A stretch of DNA of 64,000 bases from Symbiodinium microadriaticum (Eukaryota > Sar > Dinophyceae > Suessiales > Symbiodiniaceae): assembly GCA_001939145.1 (NCBI GenBank), contig LSRX01000484.1, forward strand, positions 437,288 through 501,287. The letters run 5' to 3'. The notes beneath the pieces are model-generated. The model saw nothing but the letters and a program-made list of their open reading frames with translations, did no database searches and was not told where the DNA came from. Position 1 is the first letter of the stretch. Each line of letters starts with the position of its first letter. Shown here in pieces: positions 41,937-53,432 of the stretch. A program made the translations under genes and the position numbers.

Positions 41937-41979
41937 TTTAGTGTTCAGGGTTCATAAATTATGAACCCTGAACACTAAA
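41937..41979. repeat. perfect hairpin, 20-bp arms, 3-nt loop
   Basis: TTTAGTGTTCAGGGTTCATA at 41937-41956, loop AAT, exact reverse complement at 41960-41979. Same architecture as the hairpin at 21027. Confidence 0.9.
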
Positions 41980-42135
41980 AAAGTATGTATAGGATATGGG
42001 GTTTATATAAGGTTGGGTTAGTGTTTGTAAGGTTTGCGCACAGGGTTTGGGGTTTCGCTGGGGTTGTGGGGCCTTCTGGCTTCGGGGCCATGGAGGATGG
42101 AGGCCGGCAACCTGCATGCAACCCTGTGGCAACAC

Positions 42136-42214
42136 CCTAACCTCCCAGGTACCTACTATATAGGGCCCTAGGGGCTCTAGTACCCTATATAGTAGGTACC
42201 TGGGGAGGTTAGGG
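42136..42214. repeat. near-perfect hairpin, ~31-bp arms, ~17-nt loop
   Basis: CCCTAACCTCCCAGGTACCT... on the left; the right arm is its reverse complement with one extra C as bulge. It could be a recent small palindromic element or a structured RNA precursor if transcribed. Confidence 0.85.
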
Positions 42215-42404
42215 ACAGGTCGAGTCTTGTTTTGCAAAATCGTTTCATGGCGTACTCGACCGCGGCAAACACTCAGAACATGCTTGCACCCTAAACCCTA
42301 AACCCAGAGAACGGGAAGATCAATGCATCTGCACACAGAGTCTGGAGAGCTTGTATGTAGGTCCAGTAAACAGCTGAAGCAACGGAGCACACACAGCGAC
42401 CAAG

Positions 42405-42499
42405 GTGCTTTTGGGGATCCAGAGAATCCGGACATGACCATCCGGGATTTCGTAGAGAAGTGCGAACAGTTCGAAGACGAGCTGTGCACGAAGTATGGG
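42405..42499 (+). CDS. exon of an unrecognised gene (acidic)
   Basis: Acceptor CCAAG|GT and donor GTGAAA. 31 codons read AFGDPENPDMTIRDFVEKCE then QFEDELCTKYG, with clear codon bias. Acidic, two Cys. No family recognised. Confidence 0.55.
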
Positions 42500-42759
42500 G
42501 TGAAAAGAGCTTAAAACATCCCGGCTGACCGCATTCCGGCTACAGCTGAATTTGAATCACTCGCTGGTAGCATGCCTTGGGACGACAGGATTATGGCTGT
42601 CACTATCCGCTCAGTTTCCTGTTCCAAACGGCAGGCTTTAATGCATGGCGTTGGTCTCCGCGTGCCACAGAACTAGTTCTGGACACTGTAGCGCAAGATG
42701 AGTTACGGCGTTGCCGTAGTCCAGACCACCTCCTTACCTTCCGAAGATTCTGTAATCGC

Positions 42760-42870
42760 AGCGGGAGGAGGAGAAGGAGGGGGAGGGGAGGAGGAGGAGT
42801 AGTCGTGGTGGTAGCTGTAGCAGTGGCAGCAGCTGTAGCAGCACCAGCAGCAATAGCGGCAGTATAGCAG
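42760..42870. repeat. GGA/GTA/GCA trinucleotide-rich tract
   Basis: Purine-rich GGA block followed by GTA/GCA units, similar in make-up to 11668-12203 and 33526-33598. Confidence 0.85.
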
Positions 42871-43235
42871 TTGTGGTTCGACTACCACCACTAAGCCGTC
42901 GTCGTCACTGGGAGTCGAGTCGCCACCGTTTGATCGTGAGAGTTGAACTACTCAGAACGTCATTGAGGTTATAGATACAGAAGGGTAGTAAAACCAAACC
43001 CAGGCCCCACAGCCGACCGCTCTCTATAGATAAAGGGGGCTTACGCTGGGCCTAAGATTCCGGCCGAAGCAGTTCAAGACCAAATCTTGCAGTTTTGACG
43101 GCAGGGCCTTTCCGAGACAGCACCAGAACTGGATCCAAGTTTCTTGGCTGATGTTGAGGGTCTTTCTTCGGGGCTTGGGGCTTTCACTACTTTGGGGTCC
43201 GAATGGTTCAGTTTCAGCTTACTGCCGTTGCTCAG

Positions 43236-43291
43236 GCGGTGCAAGCCACATGAGTCTGAGCTGGCCGGATTTGTTTGGGGCTTTGGCCGAG
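43236..43291 (+). CDS. candidate exon, unknown protein
   Basis: Acceptor CTCAG|GC and donor GTCTGA. Reads GASHMSLSWPDLFGALAE. A long alternative plus frame (43144-43536) and an antisense frame also cross this region. Confidence 0.3.
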
Positions 43292-43356
43292 GTCTGAACG
43301 GCATGGCCACGGCTGTCCCCGCAGTTGGATCAAACGACATGCATGGAACCCTCCAG

Positions 43357-43394
43357 GAGATGTTTATCCACGATGTATCTGGGACTATAGTGAG
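43357..43394 (+). CDS. possible micro-exon
   Basis: Acceptor CTCCAG|G, donor GTATAC. Reads EMFIHDVSGTIV. Confidence 0.2.
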
Positions 43395-45259
43395 GTATAC
43401 TGAGCATCTGAATGATTCAGGCAACAGCCCAAGCTTGAGCCTTGATGACCCAAGAGCCCGCAGCACCGGAAACCCACACGTGCTAAGTCAGCTCTCCCCC
43501 CCTTTAGAGCCATGCAGTTGGCAGCGCAGGCGATGAGCAGACTAATGGCTTCGGCAGTTTGGTTATATTCGCTGGTGTAGGCCCCAGCTAGGATATTTAG
43601 GGATGGCGTGGCTGTCAAGGTGAGCAGCCTATTGTTGCTGAGAGAGGATACCTCCAAGCTGTTTCTGGTCTCGCCTAGTAGTTCGGCATCGTGTTCAAGA
43701 TCCATAGAAACAGGTTTGTCATGATTTGCGGTCGGGCACGCGGCCCATGTGAACCTTGAGCCCTGGTTGCTTGAAAAGGGCAGTCCTTCCAACAGGTTCC
43801 GTGTAAAGCGTTGAAAGTAAATGACACGCTTTGGGTCAATAATCGCAATGTAGGAACCTGATTAAGAAACCCTGGCCCTATACGACCCCAATATATTCGG
43901 ATTCACTTTAAGAGCCGTAATCTGTAGGTTTAAACCAATTCCTACGAGGATTCCTAAGCAGCAGCGACCCTGGAAGGAAACCCCGCTACGAAGCTGACAC
44001 CACGAAATTGAACCTTAAGTTCCTGTTGTTACACCGTTCAGCATCAGTGATTCAGCCTGACAAGCCTGAACAGATTGGCCTTAGACACTGCACGACTACG
44101 CCCATTCAAGAAGTGCTTGTGAGCTGCATGGGGTTGGGGGTGTACTTGGAGGTTCATTGGTAGTTATAAGTGGGTTTATATGTCCCCTAACATGGCCGAT
44201 AAGTATAGTAAACCCGAATTATAACCCCATTTATAACTACCCATGAATCCATGAACCTCCAAGTAGGTCAGGACGTGCTCCAGCAGAAGGCTTCACGAAG
44301 CGCTTTGTTTTCCCGAACAGCGTAGACATAGGTTGCTAGATGTCATCAACCCTCTTTAACCTGAAGCCCTGACACCGCACGTGTCCCTTCCCCAACCCAT
44401 ATCCGAAGGCCATACATCCTGCAGCCCCTGCGGCAGTGCCGGGGGCACTGCTACGACCTCGGCCCTTGGCAGAGGGCAAGCCCCACCAGGCTGAGCAGAA
44501 ATCTGAGTTGTAGAGCGTTTACGGCCTTCGGGTTTAGGTTAAGGTTACAGTGATGGCCGGTGGTTATATACTTTCATTTTTCGAAACCGCTCAGAGCAGA
44601 GTGTTCTAAACCCAAAACTCGGATACCTGCAGCCCTGCATACAGCTTCCCGATCGCAGGTGTCCGAGCACCCTTGTGGAAGGCTTCCCCAACCCCGTTTG
44701 GAATCGACGAGCCTCTTTGGTTGAAGCTGCTAAGATAGGAAAACGTGTGAACCCTCAATATGAGAACACTTTTTGGCTGCTTCAGTTCTGCGCTCCAGCT
44801 GCCTCTGTCGCGGTCCTGGCTGCGGCCACAAGCCGCGCAGCACGGACGTCGCGCCCCGCACGTGGCGGGGAGGCCGGACTCGGACGATCTATGAAGGGTC
44901 GGGTTCGTAGCAGTACAGCCGGGGCATGTGTTCTGTTTCTGGGGAGTTTGCGGGCAAGTCTTGCAAATGCTTTGTTCTCGGTTGAGAGCTGGGTGAGGAC
45001 GGAGGGTAACACATTTGGGAAAAGTCGCACTGGTCCAGACTCTGCACGGCAGGCTGAGCACAGGATGCTCCTTTTGTACAAGTAACATGCTCTTAGGGAG
45101 GCTTCCGCAGCAAATAGTTACCTCTCTCAATAGTCGCCGCAGATGCTGTCCAAGGCCCTACTCAATCACTTTGGGCCCCCTTATGCCTCCTCCTAGAGGC
45201 CTGCAATCTTTATTGGATGGTGAGAGAGAATTCACGGAGTGACACGGCAGATGCAGCAG
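43395..45259. other. unresolved/non-coding
   Basis: MITE family B copy 2 at 44143-44265. Overlapping frames on both strands at 43385-43790 and 44675-45085 look partly coding (minus: SMDLEHDAELLGETRNSLEV), but no splice-consistent model emerged. Confidence 0.35.
44143..44265. mobile_element. MITE family B copy 2 (palindromic, TA-flanked, 123 bp)
   Basis: TACTTGGAGGTTCATTGGTA at the left, ...ATGAACCTCCAAGTA at the right, both with the TA boundary. Inner TATATGTCCCCTAACATGG matches copy 1 at 33237-33351. Confidence 0.8.
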
Positions 45260-45320
45260 GAGTCTGGCCGCAGTTTCGCCGAAATGGTGCATTGGTTGAA
45301 GGCCGCCCCCTCGGCCATGC
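45260..45320 (+). CDS. exon of an unrecognised gene
   Basis: Acceptor GCAGCAG|G and donor GTGGGT. Reads ESGRSFAEMVHWLKAAPSAM with strong codon bias. An overlapping frame just downstream (GVHLEALKARAHELSIPKHP) also looks coding; either a retained downstream segment in another frame or chance. Confidence 0.45.
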
Positions 45321-46206
45321 GTGGGTGTACATCTTGAAGCCTTGAAAGCCAGAGCGCATGAGTTGAGCATCCCGAAACACCCAAACGAAATAGCCGATGC
45401 GAAGAAGCACTTTCGGAGTGATAGAACTTTAGTTCATATAGTCCGAGCTTGCAGAAGCAAGCTTGCTAAAACCAATCTTCAGCACTGCCTGTTGGCGACA
45501 GCAGAGTGGGCCAATACTTAGTCGATCCAAACAGGCCTTGGATTCCTCCAAAAGACGCATCTTGAGGTGTGCATCTGTTTTCGGGCACCAAACAGACCAG
45601 ACCCCGTAAACATGCGTTATCATATATTCAGCTGACTCAGTGACTCAGCTGCGGAAAACCCAAACCACCTCAACCCTAACCCCGAAACCCCTAGCCTCTG
45701 GCATGGCAGTCTACGTGTTCTGACTTGCGTGACGGACATGTGTGGAGCCTTGCCTGCCTGTGCGAGGGTGAGAGACGAGACCCGAAGCCTAAATCCGAAA
45801 CTCCAAACAACTCCGGGCTGAGGAGAATGGTGCCCAGGGCCTGGAAAACATCGCGCTTGGAAACAGCCCCATGGAAGGAGCCGGGCATGGCGTCGCTTGG
45901 TTGTATTTTTAGGGGTCGTATAGTAACTGATTGGTACTACGATTCCCGTATCGTCGTCCCAGAGGCTTGGTTCAATAAGCAAGGCAGGCAGATCAATATA
46001 TATATATATATATATATGTATGAGCGACTGCTTTTATTATCATGTGGGAGGCCATACTTTGCAGAGATAAAATTAATCAGAATGCTCCATTCGTTGGAAA
46101 AACGGTAGGCCCCCCCAAAAGCGATACCCTCAGTTCTGCTGTGGGTTTCAGATGCGCTCGCCAAGCTTCGGGTTCAAGTTCTACGTACTCTACTGCTACT
46201 GCTGCT

Positions 46207-46338
46207 TTCCAGTACTAAAGTTGTACTACAACCAAGCACAATCCAGCCTGCATCCGAAACGAGGCACTTCCAGTACTAAAGTTGTACTACAACCAAGCAC
46301 AATCCAGCCAGGACCCGAAACGAGGCATTTCCAGTACT
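46207..46338. repeat. 61-bp tandem repeat, 2.2 copies
   Basis: TTCCAGTACTAAAGTTGTAC units start at 46207, 46268 and 46329; the third is cut by a (TA)n run. Units differ at only a few positions. Confidence 0.9.
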
Positions 46339-46339
46339 G

Positions 46340-46372
<33 letters not shown>
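46339..46372. repeat. (TA)n microsatellite
   Basis: Uninterrupted TA run ending the tandem repeat. Confidence 0.95.
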
Positions 46373-46378
<6 letters not shown>

Positions 46379-46568
46379 GATAGCTTTGAAGCTACGTTCC
46401 GTTACACAAACTCCCGTAGCAGATGCATAATCCCCACATCTCAGTTTCTTGGAATTTCGATGGACACCCTCTGTTTTCCGCCAAGGTGTTCACGGCAGCA
46501 GGAGCAGAGCCTGGCAGTAGGATCCTGTCCATCCCCCGAGAAGCCTGGCAGCATATCTGTGTCTAACA

Positions 46569-46668
46569 TAGGGGCCTAAAGAATTAGTACTTGGGGGGTT
46601 GGTTCCATGTTACAGTTATAGTATAATGGACCCCAAAACCCTCTTCTAATCAATTGTTAAGGCCCCTA
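46569..46668. mobile_element. MITE family A copy 2 (100 bp)
   Basis: TAGGGGCCTAAAGAATTAGT at the left; the right arm ...CAATTGTTAAGGCCCCTA is inverted. Shares GGCCTTAACAATTAGAA-type ends and a GGGTTTTGGG core with the copy at 6780-6873. Confidence 0.65.
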
Positions 46669-47081
46669 CATTTCGGATTTCGGGTGGAGGTTTCCAGCTG
46701 CACGTGGTTTGATCTCAGTGTGTTGTCAGGGCCTCCTTTTTTGTGTTCGCCTTTATGGTTTCAAGCGTTTCGACACGGTTCGAGGAAGGAGGAGATTCAC
46801 GGTTGGTCTCGACTCATGGACGGCCTCGTGGGCATAGTGTGTGTGCCATATGTTTCGAGGGGCCCCAGCCTGCTCCAGAAGGTGCTGCTGCCTTTGTATA
46901 GCTATTGACTTGTCCGAATAGAGACTCAGGGCTCTTGGGAAGGGGTCGCTGTCACTGTTCAGCTTCTTCTGACATGGAGGGCACGTACAGCCAACTACAG
47001 GTCAGTTAATTTGGCACTGGAGGTAACTGGAACGACAATGCGGAGTTTTTCGCAACTTTGCATGCTTTCACGCGGAGCAAG

Positions 47082-47168
47082 GCCAAGGCCAAGACATGCG
47101 AACCCTTGTACCAAGGCTTGCTGCATCGTTGCCGAGGACTTGTTCGTGTCTCCACTCTGGGGCGGCGG
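47082..47168 (+). CDS. candidate exon, unknown protein
   Basis: Acceptor AGCAAG|G and donor GTGGGG. Best frame reads PRPRHANPCTKACCIVAEDL then FVSPLWGG. A second frame over the same bases (AKAKTCEPLYQGLLHRCRGL) is also open, so the frame is uncertain. Confidence 0.35.
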
Positions 47169-48778
47169 GTGGGGGGGGAGAGCGAAGCTACCTTGTCAGA
47201 AAGAGCCCTGCTGTTCCAACGGCATCCGGATATAGCTCAGTGCCCGCACGTGTGGGCTTACTATCAGCCTGAAACATGAATGATCGTATTCCATCGGGCT
47301 CCCTCCCTCCAACATGGTTCTGCTTCGTCAGGTCCACCATTAGGCTCCTATAGTAGAAGCGCTTTGAGCAGTGTTCGGGATGAGTTTCCCGCGTCAGCGC
47401 AGAAGCTGCGAGTCTTCTTGCAGTTCAACGGCCCGGAAAAAAAGCCTTGCGATAGGAGCCTGAACCGCTGGTTTAAAGTGTCAGGCTACTTCATTAGGGT
47501 ACCTAAGCATGAAGCATACAAGCATACATCAGAGCTTCTGAGACTGTCGTGTGAAACATTGCCTGGCCTGTCCGAGTGTGAGTATCCCGAATCAAGTATA
47601 CGCTTGGTCTTTCGGAGCGTTTCCTTGTTGTCCTTGCCGCGGGCCGGTCTCGTGAGTTAGTTGTTAATTCGGAGAGATTGGGCGCAGCTCAATCCTGGAG
47701 GTCCTTTATTGTTGGAGGTCCTTAAATCACGGATCCAAGAAGATTGGGTCTGTAGCACGCTCCCTATCCTAATCCCGACTGCTTTGATGAGGACAGGATG
47801 GCTTTGGCTACAGCTTTGTTGGCGGAGCCTTGCACGACAATTTTTCTTCGGTCCTGAAGCGTTTGTTTGAGGTCTCAATAGCGCTCCCAGGCTGCCTCTG
47901 TGGGTTGTAGGGGGTTCAAGACTTGTCGGATTTTTTACATTGCCTTTCAGATGGATTTGGCAGGGCGGATGTTTCGTTTTTCAGAGGTTGGGGTGTTGGC
48001 GAATTCAGGCTTTGCGCCACGCGTTCTCTGAGACTATCTTCCTGACTCGCGGCAACCTGGCTCCCTGCCAAGCCAAGACAAGCCCGTAAACCTTAAAGCC
48101 TCATGCGACCCCATTCCGGGAGAGCAGTTGGACAGTTCTGTTGAGACCGAGGGTTGTGGCTTTTGTGCCGGATCCGCCCCAGAAGGGCGGTCTTGTTGAG
48201 ATTGGGCTCTCAGACCTCTCACTTCGTAGCAGTGTCGGTAACCTTTTAACCTTTCTTGGGGTACTATATTCCCGAATCCTCCCAAAGGTTAACCTTAAGT
48301 TCCCTTAGGTGCTGGACAAGGCGACTGTTAGTGGTTTCCTCGCGGTGGCTTCTGGTCTTCCGTGTTGCTCCTGCTTTCCATTCACCTTGTACAGTTGCTT
48401 GATATTGAAGACTTTTGATGGCCCCCCCTGAAAGGATCCTCCATGTAAGACTCGAAGACCATCCAAAACCCGAATCAGACCGGTCAAAACAATCTGAAAA
48501 CTCTTCAAGAAGCCTTTCGTGCTTTTACGACACGAGCTTCGGAGGAGAGAAAGCGCGGCCCGTCCTCTCCCTTTGCACCGCTCCTTGCCACCCTGCCGTC
48601 GGCAAGGGATCTGGCTGCCCACCCGCCGCTTCTCCAACAGAGAGTCTGGGGGTGTCTGAAAATTTGCGCTGTGGGGTGCTCCGAAAAGGCAGGATTTATC
48701 CTTATCAAGTTTAGAACCTTCATGGCCACGTGTGGCGATCATTCGATCAGCATCCCAGAGGAGTGGACCAACTGCTAG
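47169..48778. other. no supported exon
   Basis: A 126-codon plus frame (47280-47660) includes a dispersed-element copy (47562-47590) and so is probably non-coding. Otherwise unique sequence. Confidence 0.4.
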
Positions 48779-48860
48779 GAGAAGGCCCGCAAATACGGCT
48801 ACAACCAGGTGGAGGGTTCGTGCCCACAGCGCAAGATGCCCTACGAATCACATGGCAAAT
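48779..48860 (+). CDS. exon of an unrecognised Cys-containing protein
   Basis: Acceptor TGCTAG|G, GC donor GCTGAG. Reads EKARKYGYNQVEGSCPQRKM then PYESHGK. Directly upstream and in the same frame, CGDHSISIPEEWTNC also looks coding, separated only by the TAG of the acceptor. Either the real exon starts at 48779 or the TAG is a nonsense mutation in a longer exon. Confidence 0.5.
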
Positions 48861-49019
48861 GCTGAGCGGAGCCTGTACTCGTGCCATGTGTCATTGCAAC
48901 ACAATTTTCACAGAGAAAACTGAGCGTCGTGTGCGAGTGCTAAAAAACTCTGGTAGCAGAACTGCAATGTAGCAGGGCAAAAGGCTTCCGCACTTCGTGC
49001 ACTGATGCTAACCGCACAT

Positions 49020-49115
49020 AATGTTATGATGATTATGTTGATGGTTATAATGATGGGTGATGATATGATGATCATCATGATGATGAACATGATGATGATG
49101 ATGATGATGATGACG
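49020..49115. repeat. (ATG)n/(GAT)n microsatellite
   Basis: Imperfect GAT units, opening false poly-Met frames. Confidence 0.9.
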
Positions 49116-49186
49116 GTGGCGATGGTGACCAGTGGTTCTCCAAGATGCTATGCCATGGAAAGCCTGTACTATTCCTCACCTAGAAG

Positions 49187-49276
49187 GGCACACGAAGACG
49201 GTAGCTGAGGATATTTTGGCCTCCCGGCCTCTCCCTGCGCAAGATCTTGGCCTCGTGCCCCCACTCCTGCCGGATG
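49187..49276 (+). CDS. candidate exon, unknown protein
   Basis: Acceptor TAGAAG|G and donor GTCTGC. Reads HTKTVAEDILASRPLPAQDL then GLVPPLLPD. Confidence 0.35.
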
Positions 49277-49817
49277 GTCTGCCCGGTTGCCCAGGGCCTC
49301 CTGAGCGGTATTTTGAGCTCAGGGCTTTGACTTCTCGTCTTTACGGGGTGCTCTATTGGGTGTATAGGTCTAGGTTTGAGGGTGCATAACTCGCAGGATG
49401 TACTATGCTCGCAAATGACAGGTTGCGTCGGGTACTGACACGACTGCAACCGACGTGGGACATGTTCGTCTCCGTGTGCAGACCATGAAAGACGACAGAG
49501 TGAGAGCAAAACAGTACTTGTAGATGACTCATTAATCATAGATGTAGGTGTATGCCTATAGAAGGTTTCTCATAGATTTTAACTTACATGTCCGCACGCA
49601 CATATGTACAGATTTTCGTAAGTAGATTATTTCTTATTGTTTTCTCATAGTCGTACGGATCTGTGTATATGTACATATTTATGTATTTTTCAAACTCACA
49701 CACATACGTGTATGTAAACAAGTACATGTAATTTTCCACACACATGCACATATTTTTGTACTTAGATGTGGCAGACATGTATGTATGTATATGTGTGTGT
49801 ATATATATATATATACA

Positions 49818-49853
<36 letters not shown>

Positions 49854-51810
49854 TATATATGTATACTTATTTATTTATTTACATTCATATTTGCATTTGT
49901 ATTTTATGTATTTATGTATGTACATGTGTGTATGTGTCTGTGTATACATGAGAGGGTGAAAGAGAAAGAGAGAGAGAGAGAGATGCGTGCATACATAAGC
50001 ACATACACCGCGTGCACATATAAGAGACGGACACGTGCATCCTGGATATTCCGTATCACAGCCGTTTCTGTAACTTGCCCCTGGTGCTCAGACCACATGC
50101 AGCTGCGTGCGAGCCTGGAAGCAGCAGAGTTGGTTGAGCATGGTGCAGCCACGTCTCGCGAGGAGGCTCCTTGCAGAGCTTTAGGGGGTGAACCAGTTCT
50201 GCAAGGAAGCCCTAAACCCTAAAGCCCAGTCCGAGTGTGAGCGCCGAAGTCCTGCTCAGTTTCACACGGGGGCTCAGGCTTCCAGAGCTCAGGGTCTGAG
50301 GTTGGGCATGTGTTCAGCTTTTTCGGCCTGGGCCAGGGGTCTTGGGTGTCGATGAATGCGGTCTTTCTTCTTGAGTAGCTAGGGTGATATTCGATAGGCA
50401 ATGATACTATGATGCTATAGTCATGTACTACGATTGAATGTGGTATGTTTGTATGCCCATGTCGGCGGTTGAGTTTCGGGCCATTTGGTTGCAAGTTCGC
50501 CCTCGACGACTTTTGTGAGAGCTCCCTGCAAACCTGAGTTTCAAAGAGGCATGGTGGCACCGTCGAGTAGAGCTAGCTGTAGGTTTTGCATGCAAGCAGG
50601 TTTCTTTAGCTGTACTTGAAGTCAAGAGCGGGTACCGCTGTGTGGAAGTTCGTTTATCTCGGATGCAATTCGTTTCTGTGGTGTTGTACTTTGGCAGGGG
50701 CCCTTGAATGAAATAACTGAACACGAACCTAGCAACTAGTATGTAAACATCGACAATCCCCGATGCCATGCTGACTTCTGACACAGCTTTTAAATTTTAT
50801 AGTCAGCTAAGTGGGCGGACAGACGACTCTACACATTCCTTCGTGCGCGGACTAGGAAACCCAAGAGGATATGTGCTGGAAGGTGTTTGCTGGTGTGTGC
50901 ACAACTACGCGGTTGTGCTTTGAACAAGGCGACCTTGAAAGAACCTTAAACCCCCAACGAGTCCCAACGAGGCTCTTTGGGCCCTGGCCCTCGTTGAGTC
51001 CCGCGCTGTGACTTTAACCGACGAGGGCCCAGACTCTCGGAATGAGATCAGCTTGTTCATCTCTCTTGGGCCGACTTCCCCAGACCCTTTTTGTCCGCTT
51101 AGTCTCAGGGCCGTCTTAGGGTCGGAGATGTTACTTCTCTATGGTGGGCCTAAAGGCACACGTGGTAGCTACTCGGACCGGATGTCTAGAACGGGACTCC
51201 CTCGCAGGATTCTTCTTGTAACAATTCCGTGGGATACTTCAAACGAAGCCAGGTCATTAGTGTAGCCTTGCGTTATCCTTGCTGCTAGTAGCATCTGTGT
51301 GGCAGCACACGCCCACACCCTCAAGCCCTGGAGGTGTTTACCTTTTATTTTTTGGGTCTAGGTTGCGTGCAACTGAAATGGGTGGACATGAACAGCTCAG
51401 CGGCGGAAGCCCGCCGCAGAGACGGTACCTAGAGTTTGGGTTCTACTAACTTCTCGCACAGCTGCCAGTTTCGGATTGGACCTTCGGTTTGTTCGCGCTC
51501 CGCCCTTCACGGGATGTTTGTTCGCCACAAGCACGCTCCTTAGGAATCTCCTCCTTGGCGGCTGGGCCTTTGCCCCATCATTGACTTCCTGAACCACCAG
51601 GTGGGGCTGTTAAGGATTCGGGCTGTATATTTCGGATAAGGAACATAAAACTGGCCTTGTAGCGCAAGTCATGTCGACAGTCATGATTCCAGGCAGGCAT
51701 GCAATGGTCTTGAAGTCCTACAATATTCGGACACAAGCGAGAACGGGAACTTCACCATTTTGTTATATACCCCAGTGTGATCGCACCCAGCGACACGCCG
51801 GCGGATGCAG
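49277..51810. other. microsatellite and non-coding
   Basis: (TA)n/(TACA)n at 49797-49862, TATG-type to 49960, (GA)n at 49966-49982. A frame at 50091-50180 (MQLRASLEAAELVEHGAATS) is protein-like but its acceptor is AG|A. Confidence 0.4.
49797..49982. repeat. (TA)n/(CATA)n/(GA)n microsatellite cluster
   Basis: TA, CATA, TA, TTTA and TATG blocks followed by AGAGAG. Confidence 0.9.
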
Positions 51811-51931
51811 GAGCCAAGCGAGGGCGCTGCCCCCCGCTGTAAGCTGGTGGACGACGTGGCTTCAGGCCATGTCCAGGTGGCTGCAGCGCGAACGCTGGAG
51901 GCCGCCCTGCGACATTATCAGGGCATGTACT
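51811..51931 (+). CDS. exon of an unrecognised gene
   Basis: Acceptor ATGCAG|G and donor GTAAAG. 40 codons read EPSEGAAPRCKLVDDVASGH then VQVAAARTLEAALRHYQGMY, almost all C/G-ending. No alternative frame is open as cleanly. It lacks its own ATG, so simple ORF scans miss it. Function unknown; the second half looks helical. Confidence 0.6.
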
Positions 51932-53340
51932 GTAAAGAATCCTCTGCCTAACTACCTCCCACCCAAAGCTGAAATTCCTGCACCTATTTCGTCAACGCAG
52001 GTATTGAAGCACACTGCTAACACTGCCAACACGGCCGTATCAGTAAAGCCAGGATGCTGCGTGGCGCCGCCAGAAAGTCTAAGCTGCCTGCTTTGAGAAG
52101 TATTGATCATCATCAGCATGAGTCCCCACATTAAGTTGTGACGATTAAGTTTAAGTGATGTTAAGGGCTGAGAGAAAGTGGCCAAAACGAGAACCTCAGC
52201 ATAGAAATGTTGAAGCCATCGATAAAACCTCAAAACCTTAACCCTGCAAAGAAGAGCCCTTCGTCCTGATTCAGATGATTTCCGCAAGCCCATAAAGCCC
52301 TCAACCCTCGAAAACCCCCCTTATAAGCCCCGCCTTACGCCCCGACCAAAGATATTTCTCCAACAGTGCTGCCCTGCTAAACCTCCCTAGCAAACCTTCA
52401 CTCAAGCCCCACCTACACTCCGCTTATGTACCTCCCGAAAGCCTTGAAAACCATCCGCGTCCGAAAGCCTTCAAAGCCATCCGCGGTCTCTTTCTGAGGC
52501 CGGGGACGAGCTGCTCTTCATTTACGAGGAGCCGGGCACTAAGCCACGAGAGGGTTGAGGGGTTTAGTTTGTTTGTTGACATATTTGGGGTAATAGGATT
52601 TATATTTGTCTCCAGTTGCTCATTGTCTGCGAGTAATTCTATTCCCAGGGATGGTCAGAGAGGATTTTGTAGCTACGGGGAGCTTTTTGGGTCTCAGGTT
52701 ATAAGTCATGACTGGAGTTTATGGTTGCAAGTTGCACTGGTGGATTTAGGGTTCGGCAAAAGGCTTCGAAGTCATATTATTAGCGGAGTTTGGGATGAAC
52801 AGTTGTAGCTGGTTGTTCTTCAGCCTTGTGCACCGTGTGTTCAAGAATGAAGCTCGTGCAGTAACCGCTCAAAGCCCCAGAAAGATCATAGAAATAACAA
52901 GTAACTCCGCAGCGATTCTGGTTGAGGAGGGTTGCGCGACGAGGGTGTTGCATGGTAAAGGGGCTGTAAGAGGGTTTAAGTGGCTTGTTTTCGTGCATGA
53001 AAGGGCATAAAGGGATTTTGGACTGAAGGCTTGGAGGCTTGGGAATGTCAGGCCCCTCAAGAGGCTCGGGGTTCCTTGCTCCTCAGAAAAACAGACCGTC
53101 ATGAACCTGCCTCGTCTGGAATATCCGAGTATGAGTATGAGTCACCGAGACTCTCAAAACTGAACTGAGCAGAGTGGCACTTGAGGTGCTCCAGCGCACA
53201 GCTATTCGCTCGGTATGGCTTCGTCCAGTTTCCGCCTGCCATCCCACACCCGAACGTATCACTGCTGCACGCAGAGTTGTGGTTCAGATATCCTTTTGCC
53301 ACTCTGTAGAGCCGTTATTTTGTTTATATCCATGTTTGAG
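51932..53340. other. no supported exon
   Basis: CCTT/CCCT-rich sequence at 52230-52480 and otherwise unique DNA. One degenerate dispersed-element copy at 53104-53160. Confidence 0.45.
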
Positions 53341-53432
53341 GCGACACAGTCCCTGCACATGTCGAGAATGCATGCGACATGGTCTAGAGCTCTACACATG
53401 TTGCGGTCGTTTTCGGCATACTTGCGGATTTC
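53341..53432 (+). CDS. candidate exon, strand uncertain
   Basis: Plus: acceptor TTTGAG|G, donor GTGATA, reading ATQSLHMSRMHATWSRALHM then LRSFSAYLRI. The minus strand over the same bases gives MYHEIRKYAENDRNMCRALD, also protein-like but behind AG|A. The plus strand is preferred on splice grounds. Confidence 0.35.

Larger units (their letters stand above)
40269..42404. other. mostly non-coding, two hairpins
   Basis: Telomere-like words at 40895-40910 and 41325-41365, the hairpins at 41937-41979 and 42136-42214, and a possible 41-bp exon at 40582-40622 (MDRDEGPSDFCMV, donor GTAAGT). Confidence 0.45.
45321..47081. other. non-coding with tandem repeat, TA arrays and a MITE
   Basis: Holds a dispersed-element copy (45738-45785), TA runs (46000-46018; 46339-46372), the 61-bp tandem repeat and MITE family A copy 2. 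Confidence 0.5.
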
